Made by a program: the position numbers and the translations under genes. The notes under the pieces were generated by a model. That model was not told where the DNA came from. It did not search any database and saw nothing but the letters and a program-made list of their open reading frames with translations. A stretch of 64,000 nt of DNA from Clostridia bacterium (GTDB lineage: Bacteria; Bacillota; Clostridia; Oscillospirales; Acutalibacteraceae), in contig JAFXCQ010000017.1 in assembly GCA_017521425.1 (NCBI GenBank), positions 1 through 64,000 of the forward strand, in the 5' to 3' direction. Below, piece after piece: positions 8,299 to 16,934 of the stretch (its first letter is position 1; each line of letters begins with the position of its first letter).

Positions 8299-9561
8299 TT
8301 ATTCTTGTAATTGTGTTTCATCAAGAAAATATGCTTTAAATAAAACGCCTGAATTGGTTAAAAACATTCCTTGGTCTTGCGCTGATATTTTTTCACTTGC
8401 TTCTGAATTATCCAATATTATTTGTGATAGAATCTTGTCAGCTCTACCGCAGACTTTGTAACCGATATTTATTTTTATTTGTCCTTTAAGAATTTCAGCA
8501 TCTGGGCGTTGTGTTGATAATATCAAATGAATTCCAAATGCTCGACCTAATCGTGCAAGTGTAGATATTTTGCTTTCTATTTCATTTGTTAAAGTTTTTT
8601 CTTCTTTGTTTAATCCTGTTTTATCAAGAATCTCTGCTATTTCATCACAACAAACTATAATTCTATTTAATTTGTTTTCAGTAGTTTTGTTGTAATCGTA
8701 AACATTAGGAACTTTAGCATTTATTAATAAATTTCTTCGTTCTTCTAAGAGGTTTATAATTTCGTCTAATTTTTTGTTTAGTTCTTCTGGTGTTGTAACA
8801 AAAGAACAGTGTTTGTGCCAGTATTCAGGAAAATCAATACCACCTTTAAAATCTGCAAGGAAAATAGTTGCTTCTTTCTTAATACATTGAAGTAATACAA
8901 GTTTTAAAAGTAGTGTTTTTCCTGAACCAGTACCACCACCAATAAGCAGATGGGGGATTAAATTTAAGTTTATTGTTTCAACACCTGAATAACTTTCACC
9001 CAAAATTAGTTCGAAATCATTGTTATTAAGAAATTCATTTTTCCAATATATGATACCTTGTTGTTTTTTCTTTTTGCCAGAAATAGCAGATATTATAATG
9101 TGTCGTTTATCTCGCCCTTGTTCTATAGAAATGATTTTGATATTTAAAGCAGTTTCTATTTCTGGACATTTTTCTTGATAGGTCAAAAGCGGTATCGTAT
9201 CTGAAAAAAATTCTAATTCGAAATAACCACTCTTTTTTGTTTTTGAAAGTAAAATTGGAGATGGGTTTTTATTATTGCTAAGGATGATTTTAGCAATATT
9301 CTTTTCCGTTCTTTTTCTGCCAATTGGAAGTCCTAAAAGAACAACAATTGATAAATTACCTATTACAAGAACTTCTAACATAAAAATTGAAAAAAGTATT
9401 TTGTAAAGCATTGTTAGATTTGGTACATAATTTTCAATTAATATATTTACTTGATATGTAATACAGGGAATTAGAACAGAGAACAAAAAGGGGAGAAATA
9501 TGAGAAATTTCTGCTTTTTAATTTTTCTAAAACCAGCTTTTAATCGTTGTTTATTAGTCAT
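8299..9561 (-). CDS. FtsK/SpoIIIE-type DNA-translocating ATPase (TcpA-like coupling protein)
   Basis: Probably couples element DNA to a helper element's conjugation machine. Two hydrophobic helices (about residues 18-40 and 56-78) anchor it. The Walker A motif GGGTGSGKT is at about 208-216, FLADFKGG follows, and the Walker B motif IIVCCDE is at about 301-307. The 420-aa length and short cytosolic domain match TcpA/Orf21-type proteins rather than chromosomal FtsK. The ATG at 9561, preceded by AAAGAG, is preferred over the TTG at 9570. It overlaps the end of the Rep gene, so the two are coupled. Confidence 0.88.
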   Translation of the reverse strand: MTNKQRLKAGFRKIKKQKFLIFLPFLFSVLIPCITYQVNILIENYVPNLTMLYKILFSIFMLEVLVIGNLSIVVLLGLPIGRKRTEKNIAKIILSNNKNPSPILLSKTKKSGYFELEFFSDTIPLLTYQEKCPEIETALNIKIISIEQGRDKRHIIISAISGKKKKQQGIIYWKNEFLNNNDFELILGESYSGVETINLNLIPHLLIGGGTGSGKTLLLKLVLLQCIKKEATIFLADFKGGIDFPEYWHKHCSFVTTPEELNKKLDEIINLLEERRNLLINAKVPNVYDYNKTTENKLNRIIVCCDEIAEILDKTGLNKEEKTLTNEIESKISTLARLGRAFGIHLILSTQRPDAEILKGQIKINIGYKVCGRADKILSQIILDNSEASEKISAQDQGMFLTNSGVLFKAYFLDETQLQE

Positions 9562-10486
9562 TAGAATCAACTCTTTTCTTTATCAATTTTTTATAAGTTT
9601 GTTTTACATATTGGCTTTTAAAATTTCTTGAATCATCAGTAATTTCAATTGCGAATTCATTAGTTTTAGTAAAACCATCATTTTTTAGTGTATTCAAAGC
9701 ATTTTCATAGGTTGTAGTTGTTTTAATTGGCTTTTTTATTCCTTTTGAATATCTGTAAATTCTGATACCTTGAGGTAGCAATTTTAAACGAGCATTTTTT
9801 ATATATCTTTTTGAATTTACTTCTTTAATTTTACCACCAGCAACTTCTAAAGGAAGCGTTTCATCTTCAATTGGTAAATCGGTTAAATATGCAGTTAAAT
9901 ATTTTCCTATATTATCTACATCACCGTTTAATGCTTTAATTGAAACAAAGCCATTTCCCCATATCTGTGCAAGTATAGAGTTCTCTATGAATGGGGGAGA
10001 ACTGTCAAAAATAAAAATACAATGAAGATGAAATGCTCCTCTTTTTTGTGCTTCAATCGATACTATATACTCATAACTTAACTCAAGTTTTTCAATATAT
10101 CGTTTAAAACGTTTGTTGAAATTTTTAAAATCCTGATATAACTGTTCTGCATTAGTCATATTTTCTTTATATGTAAGAGTTATAAAGCGACAGCAATGAA
10201 TGTTATCAGGAGTGACATTTGCATTAATTAAATCTTTGAGAGTTTTCATGCTTCGCTCGAGATTGCGAAAATTTTCGGTTCGATTAGTAGCATGGTTTTG
10301 AAATGCCTTTATTTCTCCAGTAGAAAGCAAAACGAATTCTTCTTTTGAAATTGGTTGAATAGTTGCACCAGAATTAAGCCTATCAAAAATTGAAATTTCC
10401 TTGATGTTTCCCAAGTCTTTTAAAGTTACAATGCTTTCGTTGTCAATGTACTTAGGACATTCAATTTTTTCTTTTCTTGTAGCCAT
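9554..10486 (-). CDS. HUH-type rolling-circle Rep / relaxase-like initiator
   Basis: Likely nicks the element's origin to start rolling-circle replication or mobilization. Family motifs in order: FITLTY (101-106), the metal-binding HUH motif in GAFHLHCIF (His153, His155), and IGKYLTAYLT with candidate catalytic Tyr196 or Tyr200. 310 aa, soluble, basic C-terminus. It lies immediately upstream of the FtsK-like gene, the rep-tcpA order known from Gram-positive mobilizable elements. The ribosome binding site is weak (AGGTGA, 14 nt from the ATG). A perfect GC-rich hairpin just upstream (10522-10547) is a candidate nick-site structure. Confidence 0.8.
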   Translation of the reverse strand: MATRKEKIECPKYIDNESIVTLKDLGNIKEISIFDRLNSGATIQPISKEEFVLLSTGEIKAFQNHATNRTENFRNLERSMKTLKDLINANVTPDNIHCCRFITLTYKENMTNAEQLYQDFKNFNKRFKRYIEKLELSYEYIVSIEAQKRGAFHLHCIFIFDSSPPFIENSILAQIWGNGFVSIKALNGDVDNIGKYLTAYLTDLPIEDETLPLEVAGGKIKEVNSKRYIKNARLKLLPQGIRIYRYSKGIKKPIKTTTTYENALNTLKNDGFTKTNEFAIEITDDSRNFKSQYVKQTYKKLIKKRVDSND

Positions 10487-10521
10487 AACGGAACAATGTC
10501 ACCTGAGAATCGAGTTAAGCT

Positions 10522-10547
10522 GGATGGTGCTCTGAGGAGCACCATCC
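10522..10547. other. perfect 11-bp GC-rich hairpin, candidate dso/oriT
   Basis: Stem GGATGGTGCTC with a TGAG loop and its exact complement, 36 bases upstream of the rep ATG. There is no T-run directly after it on the minus strand, so it is not a good terminator. Its position before an HUH initiator suits a nicking site; this is inference. Confidence 0.45.
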
Positions 10548-10556
10548 TACGCTTTT

Positions 10557-10907
10557 TCAGTTTTGTTTATTAGGTACAATAATGATGTCTTCAGCAAAGC
10601 ATGAAAGCTGATTTTTAAATTCGCCATAAACAGTACAAGTAACTTTTTGTGGTTGAACTACAGCATTTAATGGAATTTCAATGTCTTTGTTAACTTTAAA
10701 AACAAGTTTTTCATATAAGTTAGTAACTGTTTCGCCATCACGAACATTGTATTCTGTTTCATCCTTAGCAATAACAACCTCTACTTTGGTGCCTATGTGT
10801 TCCTGTGTATCGTAATTCTTGAGTTCTGTGACACTAGTGCATACGAATACTTTTCCTTTTTGGAAAGAATCCCAATCAAATAATGTGAATTGTGATAATT
10901 TTTTCAT
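10557..10907 (-). CDS. small beta-rich element protein, unknown (DUF961-like layout)
   Basis: 116 aa, no signal peptide or membrane segment. Alternating strands (KVFVCTSVTEL, VEVVIAKDETEY, EKLVFKVNKDIEIPL, VTCTVYGEF, AEDIIIVPN) suggest a small beta-barrel. In size and position (just upstream of rep and the coupling ATPase) it corresponds to the Orf22/Orf23 DUF961 genes of Tn916-like elements, but residue-level similarity could not be confirmed. GAGG precedes the ATG by 9 bases. Probably an accessory of replication or mobilization. Confidence 0.5.
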   Translation of the reverse strand: MKKLSQFTLFDWDSFQKGKVFVCTSVTELKNYDTQEHIGTKVEVVIAKDETEYNVRDGETVTNLYEKLVFKVNKDIEIPLNAVVQPQKVTCTVYGEFKNQLSCFAEDIIIVPNKQN

Positions 10908-10996
10908 GTGTAAATACCTCTACTTTCATTTGTTTTTTTAGTTGCTTTTTATGTTTATACAACAAAAAGGGAATAACAAAATGAAATTCTTTCTTT

Positions 10997-11027
10997 AAAG
11001 CAAAGGGACAATTTGCCCCTTTGCTTT
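10997..11027. terminator. hairpin AAAGCAAAGGG / CCCTTTGCTTT
   Basis: Perfect 11-bp stem between two minus-strand genes of the element; T-runs are short, so it is a weak terminator or attenuator. Confidence 0.5.
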
Positions 11028-11036
11028 AAATTTTAA

Positions 11037-11417
11037 TTACTTAATATGTTTAGCAAATATTTTAACTAATTGTTTCTCTAACTTTACAGTGTGAGAATAA
11101 AGCTCATAAATAAGCATATCAAATGCCTGTTCAGATTTTATAACAAAATGATTGTTTTCATCATAAGAACCATATTCTGGTTTGTGCATAAAATCAAAAT
11201 AATCTAAATCATAAATGATTGGATTAATTGTTTTGTCGATAAAATTATCTATGTCGTCACAAAGTTCTTTTGATAAAGATTTTTTTAATTTATTAATATG
11301 TTTTAGTTGCTTTAAGATATATTCATTATCTTCAATATGTTCGAAAGAAATACAATCTGCTAAAAGCACGAAAGCACGAATTTTTTTTGAATTTGCTAAA
11401 TTTCTTGTTTTGTTTAT
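11037..11417 (-). CDS. hypothetical helical element protein; possible ATA start
   Basis: Function unknown. A soluble, mostly helical acidic protein with a central KKSLSKELCDDIDNFIDKTINPIIYDLDYF region and no known motif. A GTG at 11369 gives 110 aa but has no ribosome binding site. In the same frame, AAAGGAG lies 8 bases before an ATA at 11415-11417, which would give 126 aa and complete the helix leading into FVLLADCISFEH. Either ATA is used or an ancestral ATG has mutated. It is the first gene of the element's leftward cluster. Confidence 0.45.
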   Translation of the reverse strand: MNKTRNLANSKKIRAFVLLADCISFEHIEDNEYILKQLKHINKLKKSLSKELCDDIDNFIDKTINPIIYDLDYFDFMHKPEYGSYDENNHFVIKSEQAFDMLIYELYSHTVKLEKQLVKIFAKHIK

Positions 11418-11519
11418 TTTTATTACTCCTTTAAGATGTTCGTATAATTAAATGTGATTATTGAAAATATTTTAGAATTTGAAAGAGAAACACTCCTTTA
11501 CATTTAATGATTTTAAGCG

Positions 11520-11535
11520 CTGTAATCGATTACAG
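11520..11535. promoter_or_regulatory. 16-bp perfect palindrome, candidate operator
   Basis: CTGTAATCGATTACAG reads the same on both strands. It lies in the divergent control region between the leftward transfer genes and the rightward XRE regulator, which suits an operator for an element-borne repressor. Confidence 0.5.
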
Positions 11536-11599
11536 TTAAATCATATAATAAAAAGGTTGAAAATGTAATGTAGAAGAAATTGAAAAAATTCAAGTTTTA

Positions 11600-11628
11600 G
11601 TGCAAATTAATTTCTTTTGTGATATAAT
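11600..11628 (+). promoter_or_regulatory. extended -10 promoter for the broken XRE regulator
   Basis: TG-A-TATAAT (-10 at 11623-11628) with only a poor -35 (GTGCAA, 17 bp upstream). GCGAGGTG follows at 11633-11640, before the ATG at 11648. Confidence 0.55.
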
Positions 11629-11647
11629 TAATGCGAGGTGATTGGCT

Positions 11648-12229
11648 ATGACAATTAAACAACGACAAGAACGCTTTGAAAAAGTTTTTAATTTCTTGAA
11701 AAAATAAGGACATTCACAAGAAGATATTGCTGAAAGAATAGGATTTGATTATACATATATAAATAAAATTAAGAACATAAAAGTTGAGGCATTAGAAAAA
11801 TTTCTAAAAAAAATGCGTGATGAATTTGGTATTAATCCTGATTATTTATCTGGTGAATCAGATGTAATGATTGATTTAAATGGAAGCAGATTGGATTATC
11901 TTGAGAAAATAGTTGAATCTTGGCAAACATTAGAGGGAATTCAAAATAAATATTTACATTTTATTATGGATGCGAATTTTTATAATTTTTTAATTGACGT
12001 TGATTTAGAAAAACTTAAGGTACATTCAGAGGATTTAAAAGAAAGGATAAAAATCTTAAAAGAGCGACATCTAAAAAATGAAAATTTAAAAGAGTATGTG
12101 TTGATTCCTCGTAATGAATTTCTTGAAATAGTAGGGGAAGATAAAGAAAAAAGAGCTAAATTTTATGAGATTATTGATACTCAAGAATATGAAGATGTGC
12201 TTGAAACCGAAGAAAAACAAAACAAATAA
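11648..12229 (+). pseudogene. XRE-family HTH regulator interrupted by an in-frame TAA
   Basis: From the ATG at 11648 the frame reads 19 codons ending FNFLKK, then TAA at 11705-11707, then continues without another stop for 173 codons: GHSQEDIAERIGFDYTYINKIKN (the HTH), a linker, and a helical C-terminal domain (DLNGSRLDYLEK...). An AAA-to-TAA change explains it. The ribosome binding site GAGGTG and promoter are intact. The downstream ATG at 11813 could yield only the 138-aa C-terminal part without the HTH. The gene is therefore probably dead as a repressor, unless the stop is suppressed or is a base-call error. Confidence 0.75.
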
Positions 12230-12240
12230 ATTATAATAAA

Positions 12241-12276
12241 CAAAAACAGCAACCCAGAAATGGATTGCTGTTTTTG
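12241..12276. terminator. bidirectional terminator
   Basis: Stem CAAAAACAGCAA / TTGCTGTTTTTG between the convergent regulator remnant and the DUF5050-like gene. Confidence 0.8.
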
Positions 12277-12277
12277 T

Positions 12278-13240
12278 TTATTGTAGTTTTTCTATTTCTG
12301 TAAAAATTTGGTCTTCGCTACCATCTAATTTCATTCTACGGATTATTTCATCTGATTCATCTTGCTCTGCGTAATATATCCAATCATCAATTATATATAT
12401 GTAGTCATATAGTGCTTCTCTTTCTTTTAAAAGATGATACTCACTTCCATCGGTTTTTACTTTGTAAAGTCCATCTATACCATCGGTGTGACTATCACAA
12501 TATATCCATTCATTATCTACAGTTATTGTCCATACTTTATCTCCAAGTAATTTTTGAACTTCAGAGCCATCTTTTTTCATTTTATATAATCCATGTTTTT
12601 GAAACTCTTCTTGGTTTTGAAAATATATCCATTCATTATCAATAGTCATATAATCTGCTCTGCCATCAAAAATTTTTTCTTTATTTTCTCCATCAGTACT
12701 CATTTTAAAAATACCATTAATACCATTTTCGATTTCAAAGAAGAAAATTTTGTTATCAACATAATTTATAGTATAGCCAGTTGCAGATTCTTTATCATAG
12801 AATTGTGTGAATTCAGTATCGTTTTTCTTCATTTTATATTCATTACCAATATAAAAATATCCGTTGTAGAATCTTAAACTACCAGAGGGTTTATTTTTAC
12901 AGACTAACTCAAGTTTCTTACCATTAGTTTTCATTCGAAATAATCCTAAAGATGTATTTTCATATTTATCTGAAAAGTATATCCAATCATCAATTATTAA
13001 TATGGAACTACCAGAAAAATTTTCATTGAAAGTATGTAATTTAGTGGTGCTTGTACCATCTGTTTTATATATTGAAGCTGGTTTTTCGCCTAAAACATAA
13101 TAGTATTCATTTTTGTGTTTTATGATTTGGGAGGCATTTATATTTGTGTTGTCGGATTTAGTTGGTTTTAAAATAAATATAGTGGTTGCTACTGCCGTTG
13201 CAATTGCTAATATTGGTAATAGGATTTTAAATTTTTTCAT
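12278..13240 (-). CDS. membrane-anchored DUF5050-type beta-propeller protein
   Basis: 320 aa. A short basic N-terminus and hydrophobic segment (about residues 2-23) act as an uncleaved anchor or signal peptide; there is no lipobox. The rest is repeats of the form DNEWIYF/Y...GLYKMKKDGSE, five to six times, the DUF5050 propeller pattern. Such proteins are probably sensory or binding modules; no ligand is known. The ATG at 13240, preceded by GAGAGTG, is preferred over the upstream ATG at 13255. It is element cargo, read in the same direction as the two other surface proteins. Confidence 0.75.
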   Translation of the reverse strand: MKKFKILLPILAIATAVATTIFILKPTKSDNTNINASQIIKHKNEYYYVLGEKPASIYKTDGTSTTKLHTFNENFSGSSILIIDDWIYFSDKYENTSLGLFRMKTNGKKLELVCKNKPSGSLRFYNGYFYIGNEYKMKKNDTEFTQFYDKESATGYTINYVDNKIFFFEIENGINGIFKMSTDGENKEKIFDGRADYMTIDNEWIYFQNQEEFQKHGLYKMKKDGSEVQKLLGDKVWTITVDNEWIYCDSHTDGIDGLYKVKTDGSEYHLLKEREALYDYIYIIDDWIYYAEQDESDEIIRRMKLDGSEDQIFTEIEKLQ

Positions 13241-13445
13241 TATTATCACTCTCATTCTTGTAATTTTATAAGGAATTTCATTACTTGTTAATTCTCTTTT
13301 GGTTTTTTCATCATAAATATGAAATTTGAACTAAACTATTTAAAGGTTCGGTTTTTATTTTTTTACCGAATTGATAGTATTGTTTTTTTTATTCTTTTAT
13401 ATAAGTAGACATTTTATTTAACCTTTCTTGAAATTGATATTTGTT

Positions 13446-15446
13446 TTAGTTGGCAATTCTATAATTGAATGTAGAAAGAATATTTATAACTTCTTGTTCT
13501 TCTTTGGGGGTAAATGTACCATCAGGTGAAGTTGCGATAATAACAATAGGTTGAGGATAATCCCAAGATAAATCCTCTACATAATCCATATTTTTAAAAA
13601 CGAATTCACCAGAATAATCAGTTGTATAAGATTTAGGGATAACTGTGTACATTATATCATTGTCATCATAAGGTGTAAAAAATGATTCAGTTTCAGGAAG
13701 TGTATTGTAATAACCGTTGATTTCCATTTTGGCTATTACAAACTCACCTAAATAAGAATAATCTCCCATTTGCAATTTTCCTGGAACAAATGATGATTTT
13801 TTAATTTGGGTTAATTTGGCGGCTTGCATTCTATAACCATATCCATAATTTGTATAAAGGAAACCACCAGAATTCGATGTATCAAGAAAACGAAAACCGT
13901 CTGTTTCCCATGTTTCAGAAAAACGAATTTCAACTCCTCGTTCATTTTCTATTGAAATGGTTTCGTATTTTTCGTATATATTATCCTCAGTGATTTTCCA
14001 ATTATCTGGATAATAAAAACTAAATATTGGTACACTTATATCAATATTACTTTGTTGTGCTCTTTTGGATTCGCACATATTTTTGTATGAAGGACTTTGA
14101 TTAAGTTTTTCAAGCACATCAACGATTTCATTTGTGTCTTTGTTTTCCCACACCTTTTCCCAGAATGGTTTGAGTTCGACTTTGAATATTTCCATTTCAT
14201 ACAAATCATCGTCAATTACTGGTATTTGTATGATAATATTACCACTTATACAAGGTGAAATCGCAAGTGCGAGTTTTCCATAATATTTTTCATCAGTTTC
14301 TAAAGTTTTGTCATTGAGAGCTATTTCACCCTCTGCAGAAGCTTCAACACCTAAACCGAGTTCAGCACCAGAACAATCATAAAATAATGATGTTAATGAT
14401 AAAACAACCCCAGCTTTTGCGGTGCCTGTTGCTTTTGCTCCTGTAGTACATTCGACACCACCAGAGTTTAATTCACCATCATTTATTTCTTTTACTGAAC
14501 AATCTTTACTTGTATATACAAAACCATTTTTACTTGTTTGTAATATATCAACAGAAGTTCCGATTTCACCAGCAATACCAGCTTCAAATGCTAAATTAGC
14601 ACCTACTTCATTAGTTATAACAATTGGAATCGGACCAGCCATAATCTGAATATTAGGTAACTGTTTACTGAATAATTTTTTTTCAAATTCTTTCTTGTAT
14701 GAAGCACCACAACCAATTAAAATATGACTTTGAATCTCATCATTTGCAGTTAAACTCCAAGTTATTTCTCCAGCTTCAATATCAATCTTTATTTCTAACC
14801 AAACTTTTGCACTTGCGTTACCTTGAAGATGAACATTTCCATCTATTTCTTCATCAAACTCAATTTCAAATAAGTTTTTTCGTTTTCCATTATCATCGTT
14901 TGAGTTATCAGAATCTTTATCCTTTGAAATTGAACTTTTTGTTGTGCTTTTATTTGTTGCACTTAATGATAGTTTGGGGAGTATCGAAAGTGCATTTTTT
15001 GTCGTTTCATCTACCGAAAAATTACCGCTTTCATCTTCTGTTAATTCTATTGTTGCAGTAAGATGTAGCACCTCAAAAACATCAAGGAATGTTGCTGGTT
15101 CTGTTTTTAAAACATATTCTCCATTTGTTTCTTCAATTTTTACAATTTTTCTTATGTAACCATTCGGTGCAATTTTTGTTATACTTGAAACGATAATTTC
15201 AGTTTCCTGATATTTTGGTTTTTTCTTGAAATACAAGTTGTTTACATCAATTTTGTATGGTTGTAAATCATCGTCAATTTCATCAGTTATTACAATAACA
15301 TTCTCTTTAAGTATAACGCCATCAACATTAGTAGTATTGGTAGGTGTTTCATTCTTTTTATTTATGAACAATAATACTGCTAATACCGCAATAATAACAG
15401 CAATAATTATTCCAGTTATTATAAAAATTATTTTTTTTTTATTCAT
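13446..15446 (-). CDS. large membrane-anchored extracellular protein of unknown function
   Basis: 666 aa. The N-terminus is a lysine-rich stop followed by a transmembrane helix (residues 5-28); everything else would be outside. The region at about 40-150 is a beta-rich domain (PYKIDVNNLYF...ETEIIVSSITKIAPNGYIRKIVKIEETNGEYVLKTE broken into strands), followed by a Ser/Asp/Asn-rich linker, a large beta-rich central region (about 200-440) with many Gly/Ala segments, and a C-terminal domain with YYPDNWK and aromatic-rich strands. No catalytic motif is recognised. Candidate roles are adhesion or surface exclusion; neither is shown. Confidence 0.6.
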   Translation of the reverse strand: MNKKKIIFIITGIIIAVIIAVLAVLLFINKKNETPTNTTNVDGVILKENVIVITDEIDDDLQPYKIDVNNLYFKKKPKYQETEIIVSSITKIAPNGYIRKIVKIEETNGEYVLKTEPATFLDVFEVLHLTATIELTEDESGNFSVDETTKNALSILPKLSLSATNKSTTKSSISKDKDSDNSNDDNGKRKNLFEIEFDEEIDGNVHLQGNASAKVWLEIKIDIEAGEITWSLTANDEIQSHILIGCGASYKKEFEKKLFSKQLPNIQIMAGPIPIVITNEVGANLAFEAGIAGEIGTSVDILQTSKNGFVYTSKDCSVKEINDGELNSGGVECTTGAKATGTAKAGVVLSLTSLFYDCSGAELGLGVEASAEGEIALNDKTLETDEKYYGKLALAISPCISGNIIIQIPVIDDDLYEMEIFKVELKPFWEKVWENKDTNEIVDVLEKLNQSPSYKNMCESKRAQQSNIDISVPIFSFYYPDNWKITEDNIYEKYETISIENERGVEIRFSETWETDGFRFLDTSNSGGFLYTNYGYGYRMQAAKLTQIKKSSFVPGKLQMGDYSYLGEFVIAKMEINGYYNTLPETESFFTPYDDNDIMYTVIPKSYTTDYSGEFVFKNMDYVEDLSWDYPQPIVIIATSPDGTFTPKEEQEVINILSTFNYRIAN

Positions 15447-15471
15447 TTTTTTAATCCTTTATATACGATAT

Positions 15472-15511
15472 TATTACACCACGGAGAAAATTAAATCTGC
15501 ATGGTGTAATA
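15472..15511. repeat. 10-bp inverted repeat TATTACACCA between cargo genes
   Basis: TATTACACCA (15472-15481) and its complement (15502-15511) flank a 20-base loop between two cargo genes. It contains the TACACCA core also seen in the arm-type repeats at both ends, perhaps by chance. Confidence 0.4.
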
Positions 15512-15518
15512 TGTAGGG

Positions 15519-16754
15519 TTATTCAACAGAACTTATTGTTTGATAGATGTCCTGACAATCTTTAATATATTTGCTTTTTAAATCTTTCGTTTTTTCAACA
15601 TTAGCACCTCTAACTTCTATTAATTCGTCATAGCAAAGTTGGTTATTTTCATCGATATATAAATTAGTGGCTAACAACAAAACATTAATTTCGTGTTTAG
15701 TAGTTTTTGTTGAAATAGAATACTTTTTAGCTTCTACAGTTGTTTTATAACTGCTTAAATAGATATTATATGGAGTGTATTCGCCATCAGGACGCGAATC
15801 TTTGTCTCTAAGAACAAGAAAAGTATTTCCTGTAGCTTCTTCATTTATTAATTTTATAAATTGTGCAGTTCCAGAACCGAGGTTAACGCCACAAAAATTG
15901 TTGGTAGCTGAATTGCATTCTAAATCAAATTGGGTGCGTATGTCATTTTCTAATTGTGTTAAATCAAGTCCGTCTAAAGAATCAATATAATACTCTTTTG
16001 CTTGAACATCAAATGTTGCTTTATCATTTATTACTTTTACTTTTGCTTTTTCCAAATCTTCGGTAGAGAAACGTGCAGTAACATTTACTTTTTCACCGAT
16101 AGCATAATATTCGTTGTCAGTTTCAAATCTTACATAATCTTTTGTAAATTTGTGACAGTCGCCAGTAACAAAATTGCAAGTTAAGTAAGGGGAACGACCT
16201 GAAAATTCAATTTTTAACCCCTCAAATACATCAATTTCTTCTGGTATGATAAGGTCAGCAACTTTAATTTTTTGTTCAGTGTTTTTTGCTTTTATGTTAT
16301 AGTTTTTATAATATTCTTCTGGGAAATAGACTTTAAAAGTTATTTCGTTTCCGTTAGATAAATTTTCGTTTGGTGAAATAGTATATTCTAATTTTGATAA
16401 TTCAGTTAAAGCGCTTTGTCCGAGATAATCGCCTTTTTCAAAAAGTTTTTGAGTAGGCTCATATAATGCACTATCATTAAAAATAACAGTTGCTTTACCA
16501 TTTTCATTTAATCCAGTAAATTGAATTGTATATAAATCTTTCATATCAATAGTAGTATATTTGGTTGTTGCTGAAACAATAATTATACCAATTATTAAAA
16601 TAATACCAACACAAGCCAATGGTATTTTTTTAGATTTAACAAAATCAAGAATTTTGTTGAATTTGTTAATGTCAATTTTCTTTGTGGGTTTGCCACATTT
16701 TGTGCAGTTTATTGCACCTTCCTCAATTTTTTCTCCACAGTGTTTACAAAACAT
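15519..16754 (-). CDS. zinc-ribbon membrane protein with extracellular tandem domains (TcaA-like layout)
   Basis: 411 aa. The N-terminal zinc ribbon CKHCGEKIEEGAINCTKCG lies in the cytosol, one helix spans the membrane (about residues 45-62), and the outside part has two related domains of about 90 residues, each starting with a D-L/V-x-x-I-x-F-S/T-G strand and ending with a YxI/V-x-D strand, then a Cys-containing C-terminal domain. This matches the TcaA/zinc-ribbon surface family in layout; family members are often linked to envelope stress. It is the first gene of the three-gene cargo operon. Confidence 0.7.
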   Translation of the reverse strand: MFCKHCGEKIEEGAINCTKCGKPTKKIDINKFNKILDFVKSKKIPLACVGIILIIGIIIVSATTKYTTIDMKDLYTIQFTGLNENGKATVIFNDSALYEPTQKLFEKGDYLGQSALTELSKLEYTISPNENLSNGNEITFKVYFPEEYYKNYNIKAKNTEQKIKVADLIIPEEIDVFEGLKIEFSGRSPYLTCNFVTGDCHKFTKDYVRFETDNEYYAIGEKVNVTARFSTEDLEKAKVKVINDKATFDVQAKEYYIDSLDGLDLTQLENDIRTQFDLECNSATNNFCGVNLGSGTAQFIKLINEEATGNTFLVLRDKDSRPDGEYTPYNIYLSSYKTTVEAKKYSISTKTTKHEINVLLLATNLYIDENNQLCYDELIEVRGANVEKTKDLKSKYIKDCQDIYQTISSVE

Positions 16755-16803
16755 TTTTTTGATTCTCCTTATAATAGTTATTAAGATTGTGCTTTTTTGT
16801 AAA

Positions 16804-16926
16804 AAAACTTCATCTTTAGAAGTATTTTAACACTAACGAGAAAGAAAATCAATAAAAACTTCATCTTTAGAAGTATTGAATGTTGTTTTCAGTATACAAT
16901 CATTATAAAACTTCATCTTTATAAGG
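16804..16926. promoter_or_regulatory. three spaced operator-like repeats (ACTTC-N7-GAAGT)
   Basis: Copies at 16804-16826 and 16855-16877 share a 23-bp repeat, and a partial third is at 16907-16926; starts are 51 and 52 bp apart. Each full copy is a dyad of ACTTC and GAAGT around 7 bases. They lie between the divergent zinc-ribbon gene and the XRE regulator and are probably that regulator's operators. Confidence 0.65.
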
Positions 16927-16934
16927 TTGGTAAA

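Noticed and set aside
8299-10486. Full conjugative element (ICE)
   Set aside because: Only the coupling ATPase and Rep-like protein are present; no VirB4-like ATPase, lytic transglycosylase or other secretion genes lie between the repeats.
16804-16926. CRISPR array
   Set aside because: Only two full repeats and one partial, no cas genes, and the repeats are dyads before a repressor gene; operators fit better.
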